A program made the position numbers and the translations under genes. The notes under the pieces were generated by a model, which worked only from the letters and a program-made list of their open reading frames with translations, had not been told where the DNA came from and searched no databases. A stretch of DNA of 7,073 nt from an uncultured Kineosporia sp. (lineage in GTDB: Bacteria; Actinomycetota; Actinomycetes; Actinomycetales; Kineosporiaceae). Shown piece after piece: positions 1 through 6,507 of this stretch (position 1 is its first letter; the number at the start of each line of letters is the position of its first letter). The stretch spans positions 1 through 7,073 of the forward strand of contig CALMAR010000039.1 of NCBI GenBank assembly GCA_937859855.1, read 5' to 3'.

Positions 1-536
1 CGGCTGATCCGCGAGATCAGAGCTGGCCCGGCGACGTAGTCCTCCCAGCCCTCCGGTTCGGGGGGATCGGTGAGTGCTGGGGTCAGCGACTCGCGGGCGG
101 CTTCCTTCTCGGTGCGGGCGTGCCGGGCCGGGACGGCCAGCCGCAGCACGTCGGTGACACTGCCGGCGTACCCGGCCGCGATCTGGCGGGCCAGCTGAAG
201 CACCGCCGGGGCAAGCACCGGCTCGGCTGAGACCACCCGGCGCAGCGGGGCCAGCCGCCCTTGGTGATCGCTGCGCCCGGCCCGCCCGATCAGGAAACCG
301 CTGGTGATCTGCCCGGCGAAGCGCACCTGCACCCGGACCCCGGGCTGAGCCTGTTCGGCCACCTCCTCGGGCACGCTGTAGTCGAAAGGACGATCCAGGT
401 GGGGCAGCGGGATGTCGACCAGCACCTGGGCGATCGGCAGGTGCTGGGCGATCGGCGACGGTGGCTTGGGCCGCTTACCCCGGGCCGCCGCCCGCAGCAG
501 CTCCAGCTGCTGGGCGGGCGATGGGCTGGACGTCAT
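1..536 (-). CDS. priA: Primosomal protein N' (PriA), N-terminal part, cut by the window edge
   Basis: This is the start of PriA, the protein that recognises stalled or restarted replication forks and reloads the replisome. About 178 residues are visible before the window ends. Seen: a variable, proline- and alanine-rich start, then the hallmark N-terminal DNA-binding segment near residues 38-56 (VDIPLPHLDRPFDYSVPEE), a GVRVQVRFAG stretch, and a QIAAGYAGSVTDVLRLAVP region. The helicase motifs and zinc-binding cysteines lie beyond the edge, so I cannot say whether the ATPase is intact. Actinobacterial PriA proteins are often described as lacking helicase activity (family knowledge). I chose the ATG at 536 because AGGA precedes it by 8 nt. 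An in-frame ATG at 545 is a real alternative. The gene lies downstream of the ABC exporter on the same strand, with 64 nt between them. Confidence 0.93.
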   Translation of the reverse strand, partial: MTSSPSPAQQLELLRAAARGKRPKPPSPIAQHLPIAQVLVDIPLPHLDRPFDYSVPEEVAEQAQPGVRVQVRFAGQITSGFLIGRAGRSDHQGRLAPLRRVVSAEPVLAPAVLQLARQIAAGYAGSVTDVLRLAVPARHARTEKEAARESLTPALTDPPEPEGWEDYVAGPALISRIS

Positions 537-547
537 GCCGGCCATCC

Positions 548-562
548 TGCCGCCCCGCGGCA
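548..562 (-). promoter_or_regulatory. GC-rich hairpin immediately before priA
   Basis: On the minus strand TGCCGC and GCGGCA form a perfect 6-bp stem with a GGG loop. It ends 2 nt before the upstream ATG candidate of priA (545) and includes part of the purine-rich stretch that would serve as ribosome-binding site. No U-tract follows, so it does not look like an intrinsic terminator. It could hinder priA translation, or be a chance stem in GC-rich DNA. Confidence 0.3.
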
Positions 563-600
563 ACCTCGCTGCGTGCGGCTGCGCCCATTCACCACTGAGT

Positions 601-2424
601 TCAGGCGGCCAGGGCCGCGTAGCGGCCGTCCTGGCTGAGCAGGGAATCGTGGGTGCCCTGCTCGACGATCCGGCCCTGGCTCAGCACGGCGATCTGATCC
701 GCGTCCCGGACCGTGGAGAGCCGGTGCGCGATGGTGATCGTGGTCCGGCCCTGGGCAAGCGTGTCGAAGGCCTGCTGCACGGCTCGCTCGGTCTCGGTGT
801 CCAGCGCGCTGGTGGCCTCGTCCAGGATCAGCACTCTCGGGTCGCGCAGCAGCGTGCGGGCGATCGCGATCCGCTGCCGCTCCCCGCCGGAGAACCGGTG
901 CCCGCGCGAGCCGACCATGGTGTCGTATCCGTCCGGCAGACCCGCGATCAGCCCGTGCACCTGCGCGGCCCGGGCGGCCTGCTCGATCTGATCGTCGGTG
1001 GCGCCGGGCCGGGCGTAGCGCAGGTTCTCCCGCACGGTCGCGTGCAACAGGTAGGTCTCCTGGCTGACCACCCCGACGATGGCGGCCAGGCTGTCCAGCG
1101 TCAGGTCCCGGATATCGACGCCGTCGATGGTGATCCGCCCGCCGTCCACGTCGTAGAGCCGGGCCACCAGCCCGGCCAGAGTGCTCTTGCCCGAACCGGT
1201 TTCGCCGACCAGGGCGAGCGTCGTCCCGGGCGGAATGTCCAGGTTCACTCCAGCCACCGCCGCGGCGTCCGCGCCCGGATACGCGAAGGTGACGTCCTCC
1301 AGCACCACGTGGCCGCGCACCCGAGCCGGGTCGACGCGAACCGGATCGGCCGGGTCAGCGATGTCCACCGGCAGATCCAGGTATTCGAAGATCCGGGCGA
1401 AGAGGGCCAGCGACGCGGTCAGCGAGACGCCCACCCCGAGCAGGCCCATCAGTGGACGGAACAGCCCGTTCTGCAGGCTGGTGAAGGCGATCAGGGTGCC
1501 GATGGTCATCGCGCCGGCCGTGACCGGCAGGCCCGCGAACAGGTAGATCACAGCCGGAATGGCGGCGAAGATCACGCTCATCGAGGCCATTCGCCAGCGG
1601 CCAGCCAGGTCCGAACGCAGCTCGAGATCGATCAGCCGGGCCGACGACTCGGCGAACCGGCGGACCAGGGCGGGCCCGGCGCCCATCGTCTTGCTCAGCT
1701 GGATACCGCTGATCGACAGGCCCTCGTCGATCACCACGTTCAGGTCAGCCAGTTCGCGCTGGCGGGCCGCGGTGATCTCCCGGCGCATACTGGCCACCTT
1801 GCGGGTCAGGTAGATGGCTGGCGGCATCACCACCAGCGAGATCAGCGACAGCCGCCAGGACAGCGCCACCATGGCCACGGCGGTGGCGACGGCGGTGGTC
1901 AGGTTGGACGCGATCGAGGTCGCGGTCGAGGTGACCACGGACTGCATGCCGCCGATGTCGTTGGTGATCCGCGACTGCACCTCGCCGGTGCGGGTCCGGG
2001 TGAAGAAGCCGATCGATTGCCGCTGCAGGTGGGCGAACACGCTGGTGCGCAGGCCGTGCATGACCTGCTGGCCGACCTTGGTACTGATCCAGGTCTGGAT
2101 GACGCCGAGCACGGCCGTCACCGCGGCAACCGCGATCATGCCGCTCACCAGCCAGGCCAGCAGCGGAACGTTCTGCTGCGGCAATGCCGTGTCGATCACG
2201 CTGCGCAGCAGGAAAGGCGAGGCCATGGCCACGATGGATGAGGCCACGATGATCACCACCACGACCGCCAGAGGCCAGCGATGGACCGTGAACAGCCGTC
2301 CGATCCGGCGCAGCGAAACGCTGGCGGCCTGAGCCTTTTCTGCGGCCGTGACCGTGCGGCCGGTGCGGCCGGGCCGGCCTGGATTCGGGTCACGGCTGGG
2401 CGGTGAAGATGGGGAGCTGGCCAT
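601..2424 (-). CDS. ABC exporter, fused permease and ATPase (multidrug/lipid type)
   Basis: A 607-residue half-transporter, expected to act as a dimer in the cytoplasmic membrane and export a hydrophobic compound; the substrate is unknown. Seen: a charged, proline-rich N-terminus of about 45 residues, then six likely membrane helices (roughly 52-75, 88-110, 165-188, 190-208, 281-300, 304-345). The nucleotide-binding domain follows: A-loop Tyr382, Walker A GETGSGKST at 407-415, Q-loop Gln455, signature FSGGE at 511-515, Walker B VLILDE at 531-536 with catalytic Glu536, D-loop SALD at 539-542 and switch His567. All catalytic residues are present, so it should be active. The ATG at 2424 is chosen because AGGAGG lies 6 nt upstream; an open frame runs on to 2676 but would cross the marR promoter and gene start. 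Divergence from a MarR regulator suggests drug- or metabolite-induced export (inference). Confidence 0.95.
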   Translation of the reverse strand: MASSPSSPPSRDPNPGRPGRTGRTVTAAEKAQAASVSLRRIGRLFTVHRWPLAVVVVIIVASSIVAMASPFLLRSVIDTALPQQNVPLLAWLVSGMIAVAAVTAVLGVIQTWISTKVGQQVMHGLRTSVFAHLQRQSIGFFTRTRTGEVQSRITNDIGGMQSVVTSTATSIASNLTTAVATAVAMVALSWRLSLISLVVMPPAIYLTRKVASMRREITAARQRELADLNVVIDEGLSISGIQLSKTMGAGPALVRRFAESSARLIDLELRSDLAGRWRMASMSVIFAAIPAVIYLFAGLPVTAGAMTIGTLIAFTSLQNGLFRPLMGLLGVGVSLTASLALFARIFEYLDLPVDIADPADPVRVDPARVRGHVVLEDVTFAYPGADAAAVAGVNLDIPPGTTLALVGETGSGKSTLAGLVARLYDVDGGRITIDGVDIRDLTLDSLAAIVGVVSQETYLLHATVRENLRYARPGATDDQIEQAARAAQVHGLIAGLPDGYDTMVGSRGHRFSGGERQRIAIARTLLRDPRVLILDEATSALDTETERAVQQAFDTLAQGRTTITIAHRLSTVRDADQIAVLSQGRIVEQGTHDSLLSQDGRYAALAA

Positions 2425-2430
2425 GCACGG

Positions 2431-2436
2431 CCTCCT
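2431..2436 (-). promoter_or_regulatory. Ribosome-binding site that fixes the exporter start
   Basis: Minus-strand AGGAGG, 6 nt before the ATG at 2424. It is the strongest Shine-Dalgarno sequence in the window. It decides against the longer open frame that continues upstream to 2676. Confidence 0.85.
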
Positions 2437-2450
2437 GGCACTCGGATTCT

Positions 2451-2472
2451 GTGAGGTTGCCTCACTATGAGG
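2451..2472. promoter_or_regulatory. Candidate MarR operator: two overlapping inverted repeats
   Basis: GTGAGG-TTG-CCTCAC (2451-2465) is a perfect 6-bp inverted repeat. The right arm is reused in CCTCA-CTA-TGAGG (2460-2472), a perfect 5-bp inverted repeat with the same 3-nt spacer. The result is three alternating half-sites with an 8-bp step. MarR-family dimers bind palindromes of about this size in divergent promoter regions (family knowledge). The site overlaps the probable -10 and transcription start of the exporter and lies just upstream of the marR -10. Autoregulation plus repression of the exporter is the simplest reading (inference). Confidence 0.65.
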
Positions 2473-2493
2473 GAGAAACGCAAATCCTGCTAA
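2464..2493 (-). promoter_or_regulatory. Probable promoter of the ABC exporter
   Basis: On the minus strand a -35-like TTAGCA (2493-2488) and a -10-like CATAGT (2469-2464) are separated by 18 nt. Each matches the sigma-70-type consensus at 4 of 6 positions. The predicted start near 2457 would give a leader of about 33 nt containing the AGGAGG site. The -10 lies inside the candidate operator, and the -35 overlaps the marR -10, so the two promoters should interfere with each other. Confidence 0.45.
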
Positions 2494-2496
2494 CGT
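2491..2496 (+). promoter_or_regulatory. -10 element of marR, probably giving a leaderless transcript
   Basis: TAACGT fits the actinobacterial TANNNT -10 pattern. Its spacing puts the transcription start at about 2503, which is the first base of the marR GTG start codon. There is no Shine-Dalgarno sequence before that GTG, and no good -35. Both points fit a leaderless mRNA, which is common in actinobacteria. Confidence 0.55.
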
Positions 2497-2502
2497 ATTC
2501 CG

Positions 2503-2955
2503 GTGGATCACGGGGACGAAGACACCCTGGCCGAATCGCTGTGGGCGGTGGCCCGCCGGTTGCGGATGGTCACCCACGACCTGGTCACGCCGTTCGGCAT
2601 CACCCCGGCTCAGGCCCGGGCGCTGGGCATGCTGCGTCGTCACGGCCCGATGCGGCTGAGTGATCTGTCCAGCCATCTGCGGATCGTGCCGCGCTCGGGC
2701 ACCGAGGTGGTGGACGCGCTGGAGGAACGCGGGCTGGTGGCCCGCTCTCCCGATCCGCAGGATCGCCGCGCCACCCTGGTGGCTCTGACCGCGGACGGCG
2801 AGAAGACCAGCCAGGCGGTCCAGTCCGCCCGGGCCGCCGAAGCGGACACCTTCTTCAGCTCACTGAGCACCGAGGACCGGGACACGCTGGCCCGGTTACT
2901 GCAGTCCCTGCGCCAGTACTCGCAGGCCGGAGACCCGGGTCGCGGTCCGGGCTAG
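2503..2955 (+). CDS. MarR-family transcriptional regulator
   Basis: A 150-residue protein of usual MarR length, expected to be a dimeric DNA-binding repressor. Seen: N-terminal helices for dimerisation (about 8-30), a winged helix-turn-helix at about 34-96 with [12 protein letters not shown], the recognition-helix region [16 protein letters not shown] (63-78), and a wing with the typical D-x-R pattern (DPQDRR, 84-89). A C-terminal dimerisation helix follows at about 116-140 ([20 protein letters not shown]). I see no cysteine in the protein, so thiol-based redox sensing of the OhrR type is unlikely; a small-molecule ligand is more plausible. It is the only plus-strand gene here. It is divergent from the ABC exporter, its likely target, across 78 bp, and it converges on metK with overlapping stop codons. 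The GTG start is supported by the -10 placed for a leaderless message. The ligand is unknown. Confidence 0.93.
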   Translation: MDHGDEDTLAESLWAVARRLRMVTHDLVTPFGITPAQARALGMLRRHGPMRLSDLSSHLRIVPRSGTEVVDALEERGLVARSPDPQDRRATLVALTADGEKTSQAVQSARAAEADTFFSSLSTEDRDTLARLLQSLRQYSQAGDPGRGPG

Positions 2956-4142
2956 CCAGCCGCCGACTGCAGGGCCTGCACCCGATCGGTCTGCTCCCAG
3001 GTCAGGCCGGGGATGTCCCGGCCGAAGTGACCGTAGGCCGCGGTCTGGTGGTAGATGGGGCGGAGCAGGTCGAGATCCCGGATGATCGCGGCCGGACGAA
3101 GATCGAAGACCTGCTTGATCGCGGCGGTGATCCGGTCCACCGGGACCGTCTCGGTGCCGAAGGTCTCGACGTACAGGCCGACCGGGTGCGCTTTGCCGAT
3201 CGCGTAGGCGACCTGCACCTCGCAACGGCGGGCCAGCCCGGCGGCGACCACGTTCTTGGCCACCCAGCGCATCGCGTACGCCGCCGACCGATCCACCTTG
3301 GACGGGTCCTTCCCGGAGAAGGCGCCGCCACCGTGCCGGGCGAAACCGCCGTAGGTGTCGACGATGATCTTCCGGCCGGTGAGGCCCGCGTCCCCCATCG
3401 GGCCGCCGATCTCGAACCGGCCGGTCGGGTTGACCAGCAGCCGGTAGCCAGTGGTGTCGATGTCGACCCGGTCCAGGACCGGCTTGACCACATGGTCGGC
3501 GATATCCGGAGTGAGCAGGTTCTCCAGGGAGATGTCGGCCGCATGCTGCGTGGACACCACCACGGTGTCCAGCCGGACCGCCCGGTCGCCGTCATAGGCG
3601 ATGGTCACCTGGGTCTTGCCATCCGGGCGCAGGTAGGGCACCTCGCCGCCCTTGCGCACCTCGGTCAGCCGCTCGGCCAGCCGGTGGGCCAGCCAGATTG
3701 GCAGCGGCAGCAGCTGCGGCGTGTCATCGTTGGCGTACCCGAACATCAGTCCCTGGTCGCCGGCACCCTGCGCGTCCAGCGGGTCGGCATCCCCCTGCAC
3801 CCTGGCCTCGTAGGCGCTGTCCACCCCCTGGGCGATGTCCGGGGACTGGGCGCCGATCGACACCTCGACCCCGCACGAGTTGCCGTCGAAGCCCTTGGTG
3901 GAGGAGTCATAGCCGATATTCAGGATGGTCTTCCGGACGATCTGCGGGATGTCGGCGTAGCCGCTGGTGGTGACTTCACCGGCCACATGCACCAGGCCGG
4001 TGGTGACCATGGTCTCGACCGCGACCCGGCTGGCCGCGTCCGCTTCGAGCAGGGCATCCAGGATGGCGTCACTGATCTGATCGCAGATCTTGTCCGGGTG
4101 GCCTTCGGTGACGGACTCAGAGGTGAACAGACGGTCAGACAC
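2952..4142 (-). CDS. metK: S-adenosylmethionine synthetase (methionine adenosyltransferase)
   Basis: This cytoplasmic enzyme makes S-adenosylmethionine from methionine and ATP, releasing phosphate and pyrophosphate. At 396 residues it has normal family length. Seen: the methionine/ATP-binding motif [16 protein letters not shown] at 14-29, with His15 and Asp17; GAGDQG at 126-131 (family signature 1); the phosphate-binding loop GGGAFSGKD at 271-279 (signature 2), followed by SKVDRSAAY; and [13 protein letters not shown] plus AAYGHFGR near the C-terminus. The start is GTG at 4142, with AGGAG (4147-4151) 4 nt upstream. It follows coaBC after 185 nt, so it may have its own promoter. The stop codon shares a CTAG with the stop of the convergent marR gene, leaving no room for an intergenic terminator. 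Confidence 0.98.
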   Translation of the reverse strand: MSDRLFTSESVTEGHPDKICDQISDAILDALLEADAASRVAVETMVTTGLVHVAGEVTTSGYADIPQIVRKTILNIGYDSSTKGFDGNSCGVEVSIGAQSPDIAQGVDSAYEARVQGDADPLDAQGAGDQGLMFGYANDDTPQLLPLPIWLAHRLAERLTEVRKGGEVPYLRPDGKTQVTIAYDGDRAVRLDTVVVSTQHAADISLENLLTPDIADHVVKPVLDRVDIDTTGYRLLVNPTGRFEIGGPMGDAGLTGRKIIVDTYGGFARHGGGAFSGKDPSKVDRSAAYAMRWVAKNVVAAGLARRCEVQVAYAIGKAHPVGLYVETFGTETVPVDRITAAIKQVFDLRPAAIIRDLDLLRPIYHQTAAYGHFGRDIPGLTWEQTDRVQALQSAAG

Positions 4143-4327
4143 GGTTCTCCTGGGACGATTCAGCAGACGTTGGGGTCATGGTGCGGCATATGCGCCGATC
4201 TGCCGACTGTACCCGGGCTGAATATCGATGCTGGGGCGCCGTGCAGGTGCCCAAGTTAATCAGATTGAGCCGGGCTGGGCGGTTGCACCGGCTACCGCCT
4301 GGACCAGCGCGGATGGCCTGGATTCGA
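4143..4327 (-). promoter_or_regulatory. metK leader / coaBC-metK spacer with possible promoter and hairpin
   Basis: This 185-nt gap is by far the longest in the gene cluster. On the minus strand it contains AGCCGG...CCGGCT (4293-4288 with 4273-4268), a 6-bp stem with a 14-nt loop. A TAACTT (4258-4253) follows that fits the TANNNT -10 pattern, but its -35 is poor. An imperfect hairpin TGGGC...GCCCCA lies around 4230-4252, and an 8-bp palindrome GCATATGC at 4186-4193. A promoter here would give metK a leader of about 100 nt. I do not recognise a known SAM riboswitch class, but I cannot run a covariance search. Confidence 0.4.
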
Positions 4328-5536
4328 TCAAGAGCGGAGCTTGCGGACGACGGCGTCCCAGATCACCATCGCCACCTGGTCCTTGCCCGCGGACGGCACC
4401 AGCCTCTGCGAGCCGTCGGCATCCAGGATGGTCACCTCGTTCTGGCTCTGTCCGAACACCTTGCCCGCCGAGACGTCGTTCACCACCAGCAGATCGCAGC
4501 CCTTGCGGGCCAGCTTGGCCCGGGCATGACTGAGGACGTCGCCGTCCTCGTCCCCGGTCTCAGCGGCGAAGCCGACGATGAGCTGGCTGGGGCGGCGTGC
4601 AGCGACCAGCTCGGCCAGGATGTCCGGGTTGCGGACCAGGGTCACGATCGGCGCCTCGCCGGAATCCGCTGATTTCTTGATCTTATGGGCGGCGGTCGCA
4701 GCCGGCCGGAAGTCGGCCACCGCCGCGGCCATCACCACCACGTCCGCGCTGGCCGCCGCGTCCAGCACGGCAGCGCGCATCTCCAGGGCGGTTCGAACGT
4801 GGACGACGTCGGCCCCGTCCGGGGCCGGGATCTCCATCGCCCCGGCGACCAGGGTCACCTTGGCGCCCCGGGCCATTGCCACCGCCGCCACCGCGGCGCC
4901 CTGGCGGCCGGACGACCAGTTGCCGATGAACCGCACCGGATCCAGTGGTTCCCGGGTGCCGCCCGCCGACACCAGGACGCGGAGTACGGCGAGATCGCCC
5001 GGCACGGGCGGCTGCAGCAGAGCCAGCGCGGCGTCGGCGATGTCATCCGGCTCCGGCAGGCGGCCAGGACCGCTGCCAGCGCCGGTGAGGCGGCCACTGG
5101 CCGGCTCGAGCACGTGTGCGCCTCGCTCGCGCAGCAGGCCCACGTTGGCCTGGGTTGCAGGGTGCAGCCACATCTCGGTGTGCATCGCCGGGGCCAGCAG
5201 TACCGGGCAGCGGGCGGTGAGCAGGACGTTGGTGAGCAGGTCGTCGGCCAATCCGTGGGCGGCCCGGGCCAGCAGATCGGCGGTGGCCGGAGCGACGACG
5301 ACCAGCTCGGCCTGTTGCCCGATCCGCACATGCGGCACGTCCTGGACGTCGTCCCAGACACTGGTGCTGACCGGATGCCCGGACAACGCCGCCCAGGTCG
5401 GTGCACCGACGAACCGCAGCGCCGCTTGAGTGGGGACGACCTGCACCGAATGCCCGGCCTCGGTAAGACGCCTCAGCAGCAGACCGGACTTGTAGGCGGC
5501 GATGCCTCCGCCGACACCCAGCACGATCCGGGCCAC
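4328..5536 (-). CDS. coaBC: Bifunctional phosphopantothenoylcysteine decarboxylase / phosphopantothenate-cysteine ligase
   Basis: Two successive steps of coenzyme A synthesis in one 402-residue cytoplasmic protein: CoaB joins cysteine to 4'-phosphopantothenate, and FMN-dependent CoaC decarboxylates the product to 4'-phosphopantetheine. CoaC domain (about 1-180): FMN-binding GVGGGIAAYK at 7-16, the likely active-site His69 in VPHV, PAMHTEMW at 116-123 (the PxMNxxMW motif with His for Asn, as I recall also in the mycobacterial protein), and the substrate-clamp segment SGRLTGAGSGPGRL at 147-160. CoaB domain (about 185-402): SAGGTREPLDPVRFIGNWSSG at 190-210, ADFRP at 264-268, KIKK at 275-278, NPDILAEL at 303-310, GFAAET at 322-327 and VVNDVS at 361-366. 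The GTG start at 5536 is the only one that keeps the first strand, since an in-frame TGA lies 18 nt upstream (5552-5554). The Shine-Dalgarno is weak. It lies 59 nt after rpoZ. Confidence 0.97.
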   Translation of the reverse strand: MARIVLGVGGGIAAYKSGLLLRRLTEAGHSVQVVPTQAALRFVGAPTWAALSGHPVSTSVWDDVQDVPHVRIGQQAELVVVAPATADLLARAAHGLADDLLTNVLLTARCPVLLAPAMHTEMWLHPATQANVGLLRERGAHVLEPASGRLTGAGSGPGRLPEPDDIADAALALLQPPVPGDLAVLRVLVSAGGTREPLDPVRFIGNWSSGRQGAAVAAVAMARGAKVTLVAGAMEIPAPDGADVVHVRTALEMRAAVLDAAASADVVVMAAAVADFRPAATAAHKIKKSADSGEAPIVTLVRNPDILAELVAARRPSQLIVGFAAETGDEDGDVLSHARAKLARKGCDLLVVNDVSAGKVFGQSQNEVTILDADGSQRLVPSAGKDQVAMVIWDAVVRKLRS

Positions 5537-5595
5537 GTTCGCGACTCGGTCTCAGCTTGTCGGAGGCTGCCGGGCTGCGGGTGATCCGGGGAGGC

Positions 5596-5862
5596 TCAGA
5601 CCTCGCCGGTCGGCTCGGCCACCAGGTAGCCCTCGTTGATCTCGCGCATCGCCACCGACAGCGGCTTCTCCTGCACGTGGGTCTCCACCAGCGGGCCGAC
5701 ATACTCCAGCAGGCCCTCACCGAGCTGGGAGTAGTAGGCATTGATCTGGCGGGCCCGCTTGGCGGCGAAAATCACCAGCGCATACTTCGAGTCGGCGGCC
5801 TGAAGCAGATCATCGATGGGCGGGTTGGTGATGCCCTCGGGCACGGCGACAGTTCCGGACAC
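5596..5862 (-). CDS. rpoZ: DNA-directed RNA polymerase omega subunit
   Basis: Omega binds the beta' subunit and helps RNA polymerase assemble. The protein is 88 residues. Seen: [10 protein letters not shown] (11-20), the conserved core [17 protein letters not shown] (25-41) with the family's lysine/arginine pattern, the actinobacterial insert [15 protein letters not shown] (46-60), and [11 protein letters not shown] (65-75). The GTG at 5862 is chosen because GGGAG (5869-5873) precedes it by 6 nt. The open frame runs on to 5943, but that extra part overlaps the end of gmk and resembles nothing in omega. It lies 44 nt after gmk and 59 nt before coaBC on the same strand, compatible with co-transcription. 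Confidence 0.96.
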   Translation of the reverse strand: MSGTVAVPEGITNPPIDDLLQAADSKYALVIFAAKRARQINAYYSQLGEGLLEYVGPLVETHVQEKPLSVAMREINEGYLVAEPTGEV

Positions 5863-5868
5863 AGACAA

Positions 5869-5873
5869 CTCCC
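5869..5873 (-). promoter_or_regulatory. Ribosome-binding site that fixes the rpoZ start
   Basis: Minus-strand GGGAG, 6 nt before the GTG at 5862. It supports the 88-residue form over the 115-residue open frame that would overlap gmk. Confidence 0.75.
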
Positions 5874-5906
5874 GTGATTCGTGGTGTGAAGGCGCCCGAG
5901 AAGAAC

Positions 5907-6503
5907 TCAGCCGCGGGACTGAACGGGCACCAGACCCATCCATGATACGAGCTCATCGGTGGCTCGATGTACATCGTCGTTGACGATCGTCACATCGAAC
6001 TCCGATTCGGCCGCCATCTCGATCTCGGCCGTCCGCAGCCGCCGGGCTCGTTCCTCAGCGTTCTCGGTGCCCCGTCCGACCAGCCGGCGGACCAGCTCCC
6101 CCAAGTCGGGAGGCTTCAGAAAGACGAACAGGGCCCCAGGCATGGAGAGGCGGATCTGCCGGGCGCCCTGGAGATCCAGCTCCAGCAACGCCGGGCGCCC
6201 CTGCGCCAGAACCTGCCGGACCGGCGCGGATCGGGTGCCGTAACGATGCCGCCCATGGACGACTGCCCACTCCAGCATTTCCCCGTCGGCGATCAGCCGA
6301 TCGAACTCGGCCTCATCGACGAAATGATAGTGAATGCCTTCCACCTCCCCGGGGCGAGGAGGCCGGGTGGTGCAGGAGACGGACAGCCAGATCTCGGGAT
6401 AGCGGGAGCGGACATCCGCCGCAACCGTGCCTTTTCCGACCGCCGTAGGCCCGGCTAGAACCGTGAGCCGCCCTGGGCCCGGCCGGTCCTGCGCCGCGGT
6501 CAC
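5907..6503 (-). CDS. gmk: Guanylate kinase
   Basis: This cytoplasmic enzyme phosphorylates GMP to GDP with ATP, an essential step in guanine nucleotide supply. At 198 residues it has normal family length. Seen: P-loop GPTAVGKGT at 18-26; the GMP-binding segment [16 protein letters not shown] at 41-56; HYHFVD (58-63); EMLEWA at 75-80; HRYGT at 86-90; the [11 protein letters not shown] strand/helix at 107-117; and the lid arginines in [20 protein letters not shown] (144-163). The GTG at 6503 must be the start or very near it: an in-frame TGA lies 9 nt upstream (6510-6512), and no other start codon occurs before the P-loop strand. There is no recognisable Shine-Dalgarno sequence; the upstream DNA is a 10-bp tandem repeat. 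Translation may depend on coupling to mihF or on non-SD initiation (inference). Confidence 0.97.
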   Translation of the reverse strand: MTAAQDRPGPGRLTVLAGPTAVGKGTVAADVRSRYPEIWLSVSCTTRPPRPGEVEGIHYHFVDEAEFDRLIADGEMLEWAVVHGRHRYGTRSAPVRQVLAQGRPALLELDLQGARQIRLSMPGALFVFLKPPDLGELVRRLVGRGTENAEERARRLRTAEIEMAAESEFDVTIVNDDVHRATDELVSWMGLVPVQSRG

Positions 6504-6507
6504 CGTC

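Noticed and set aside
892..894. ABC signature FSGGE in place of LSGGQ in the exporter
   Set aside because: This is a common variant in bacterial exporters of this family, and all other catalytic motifs are intact.
412..2241. Long plus-strand open frame (609 codons) opposite the ABC exporter
   Set aside because: It is antisense to a clearly conserved transporter. Its translation is rich in H, Q, G, R and D, as expected of a GC-rich shadow frame, and has no recognisable domain.
2425..2676. N-terminal extension of the exporter by 84 codons
   Set aside because: It would cross the marR start and the operator. AGGAGG supports the ATG at 2424, and the extra residues look non-coding.
2932..2980. 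Possible terminator at the marR-metK junction (GACCCGGGTC palindrome, CCCGG/CCGGG and TGCAG/CTGCA stems)
   Set aside because: The stems are short, lie inside the coding regions and lack a T-rich tail in either direction; such stems are expected by chance at this GC content.
3027..4259. Plus-strand open frame (410 codons) opposite metK
   Set aside because: It lies over a well-conserved metK, with shadow-frame composition and no domain.
5537..5595. 7-bp direct repeat GGAGGCT (5562-5568 and 5590-5596) in the rpoZ-coaBC spacer
   Set aside because: Too short to stand out in GC-rich DNA, with one copy running into the rpoZ stop codon; no supporting structure.
5863..5943. N-terminal extension of omega overlapping the end of gmk
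   Set aside because: GGGAG supports the GTG at 5862, and the additional residues resemble no omega subunit.
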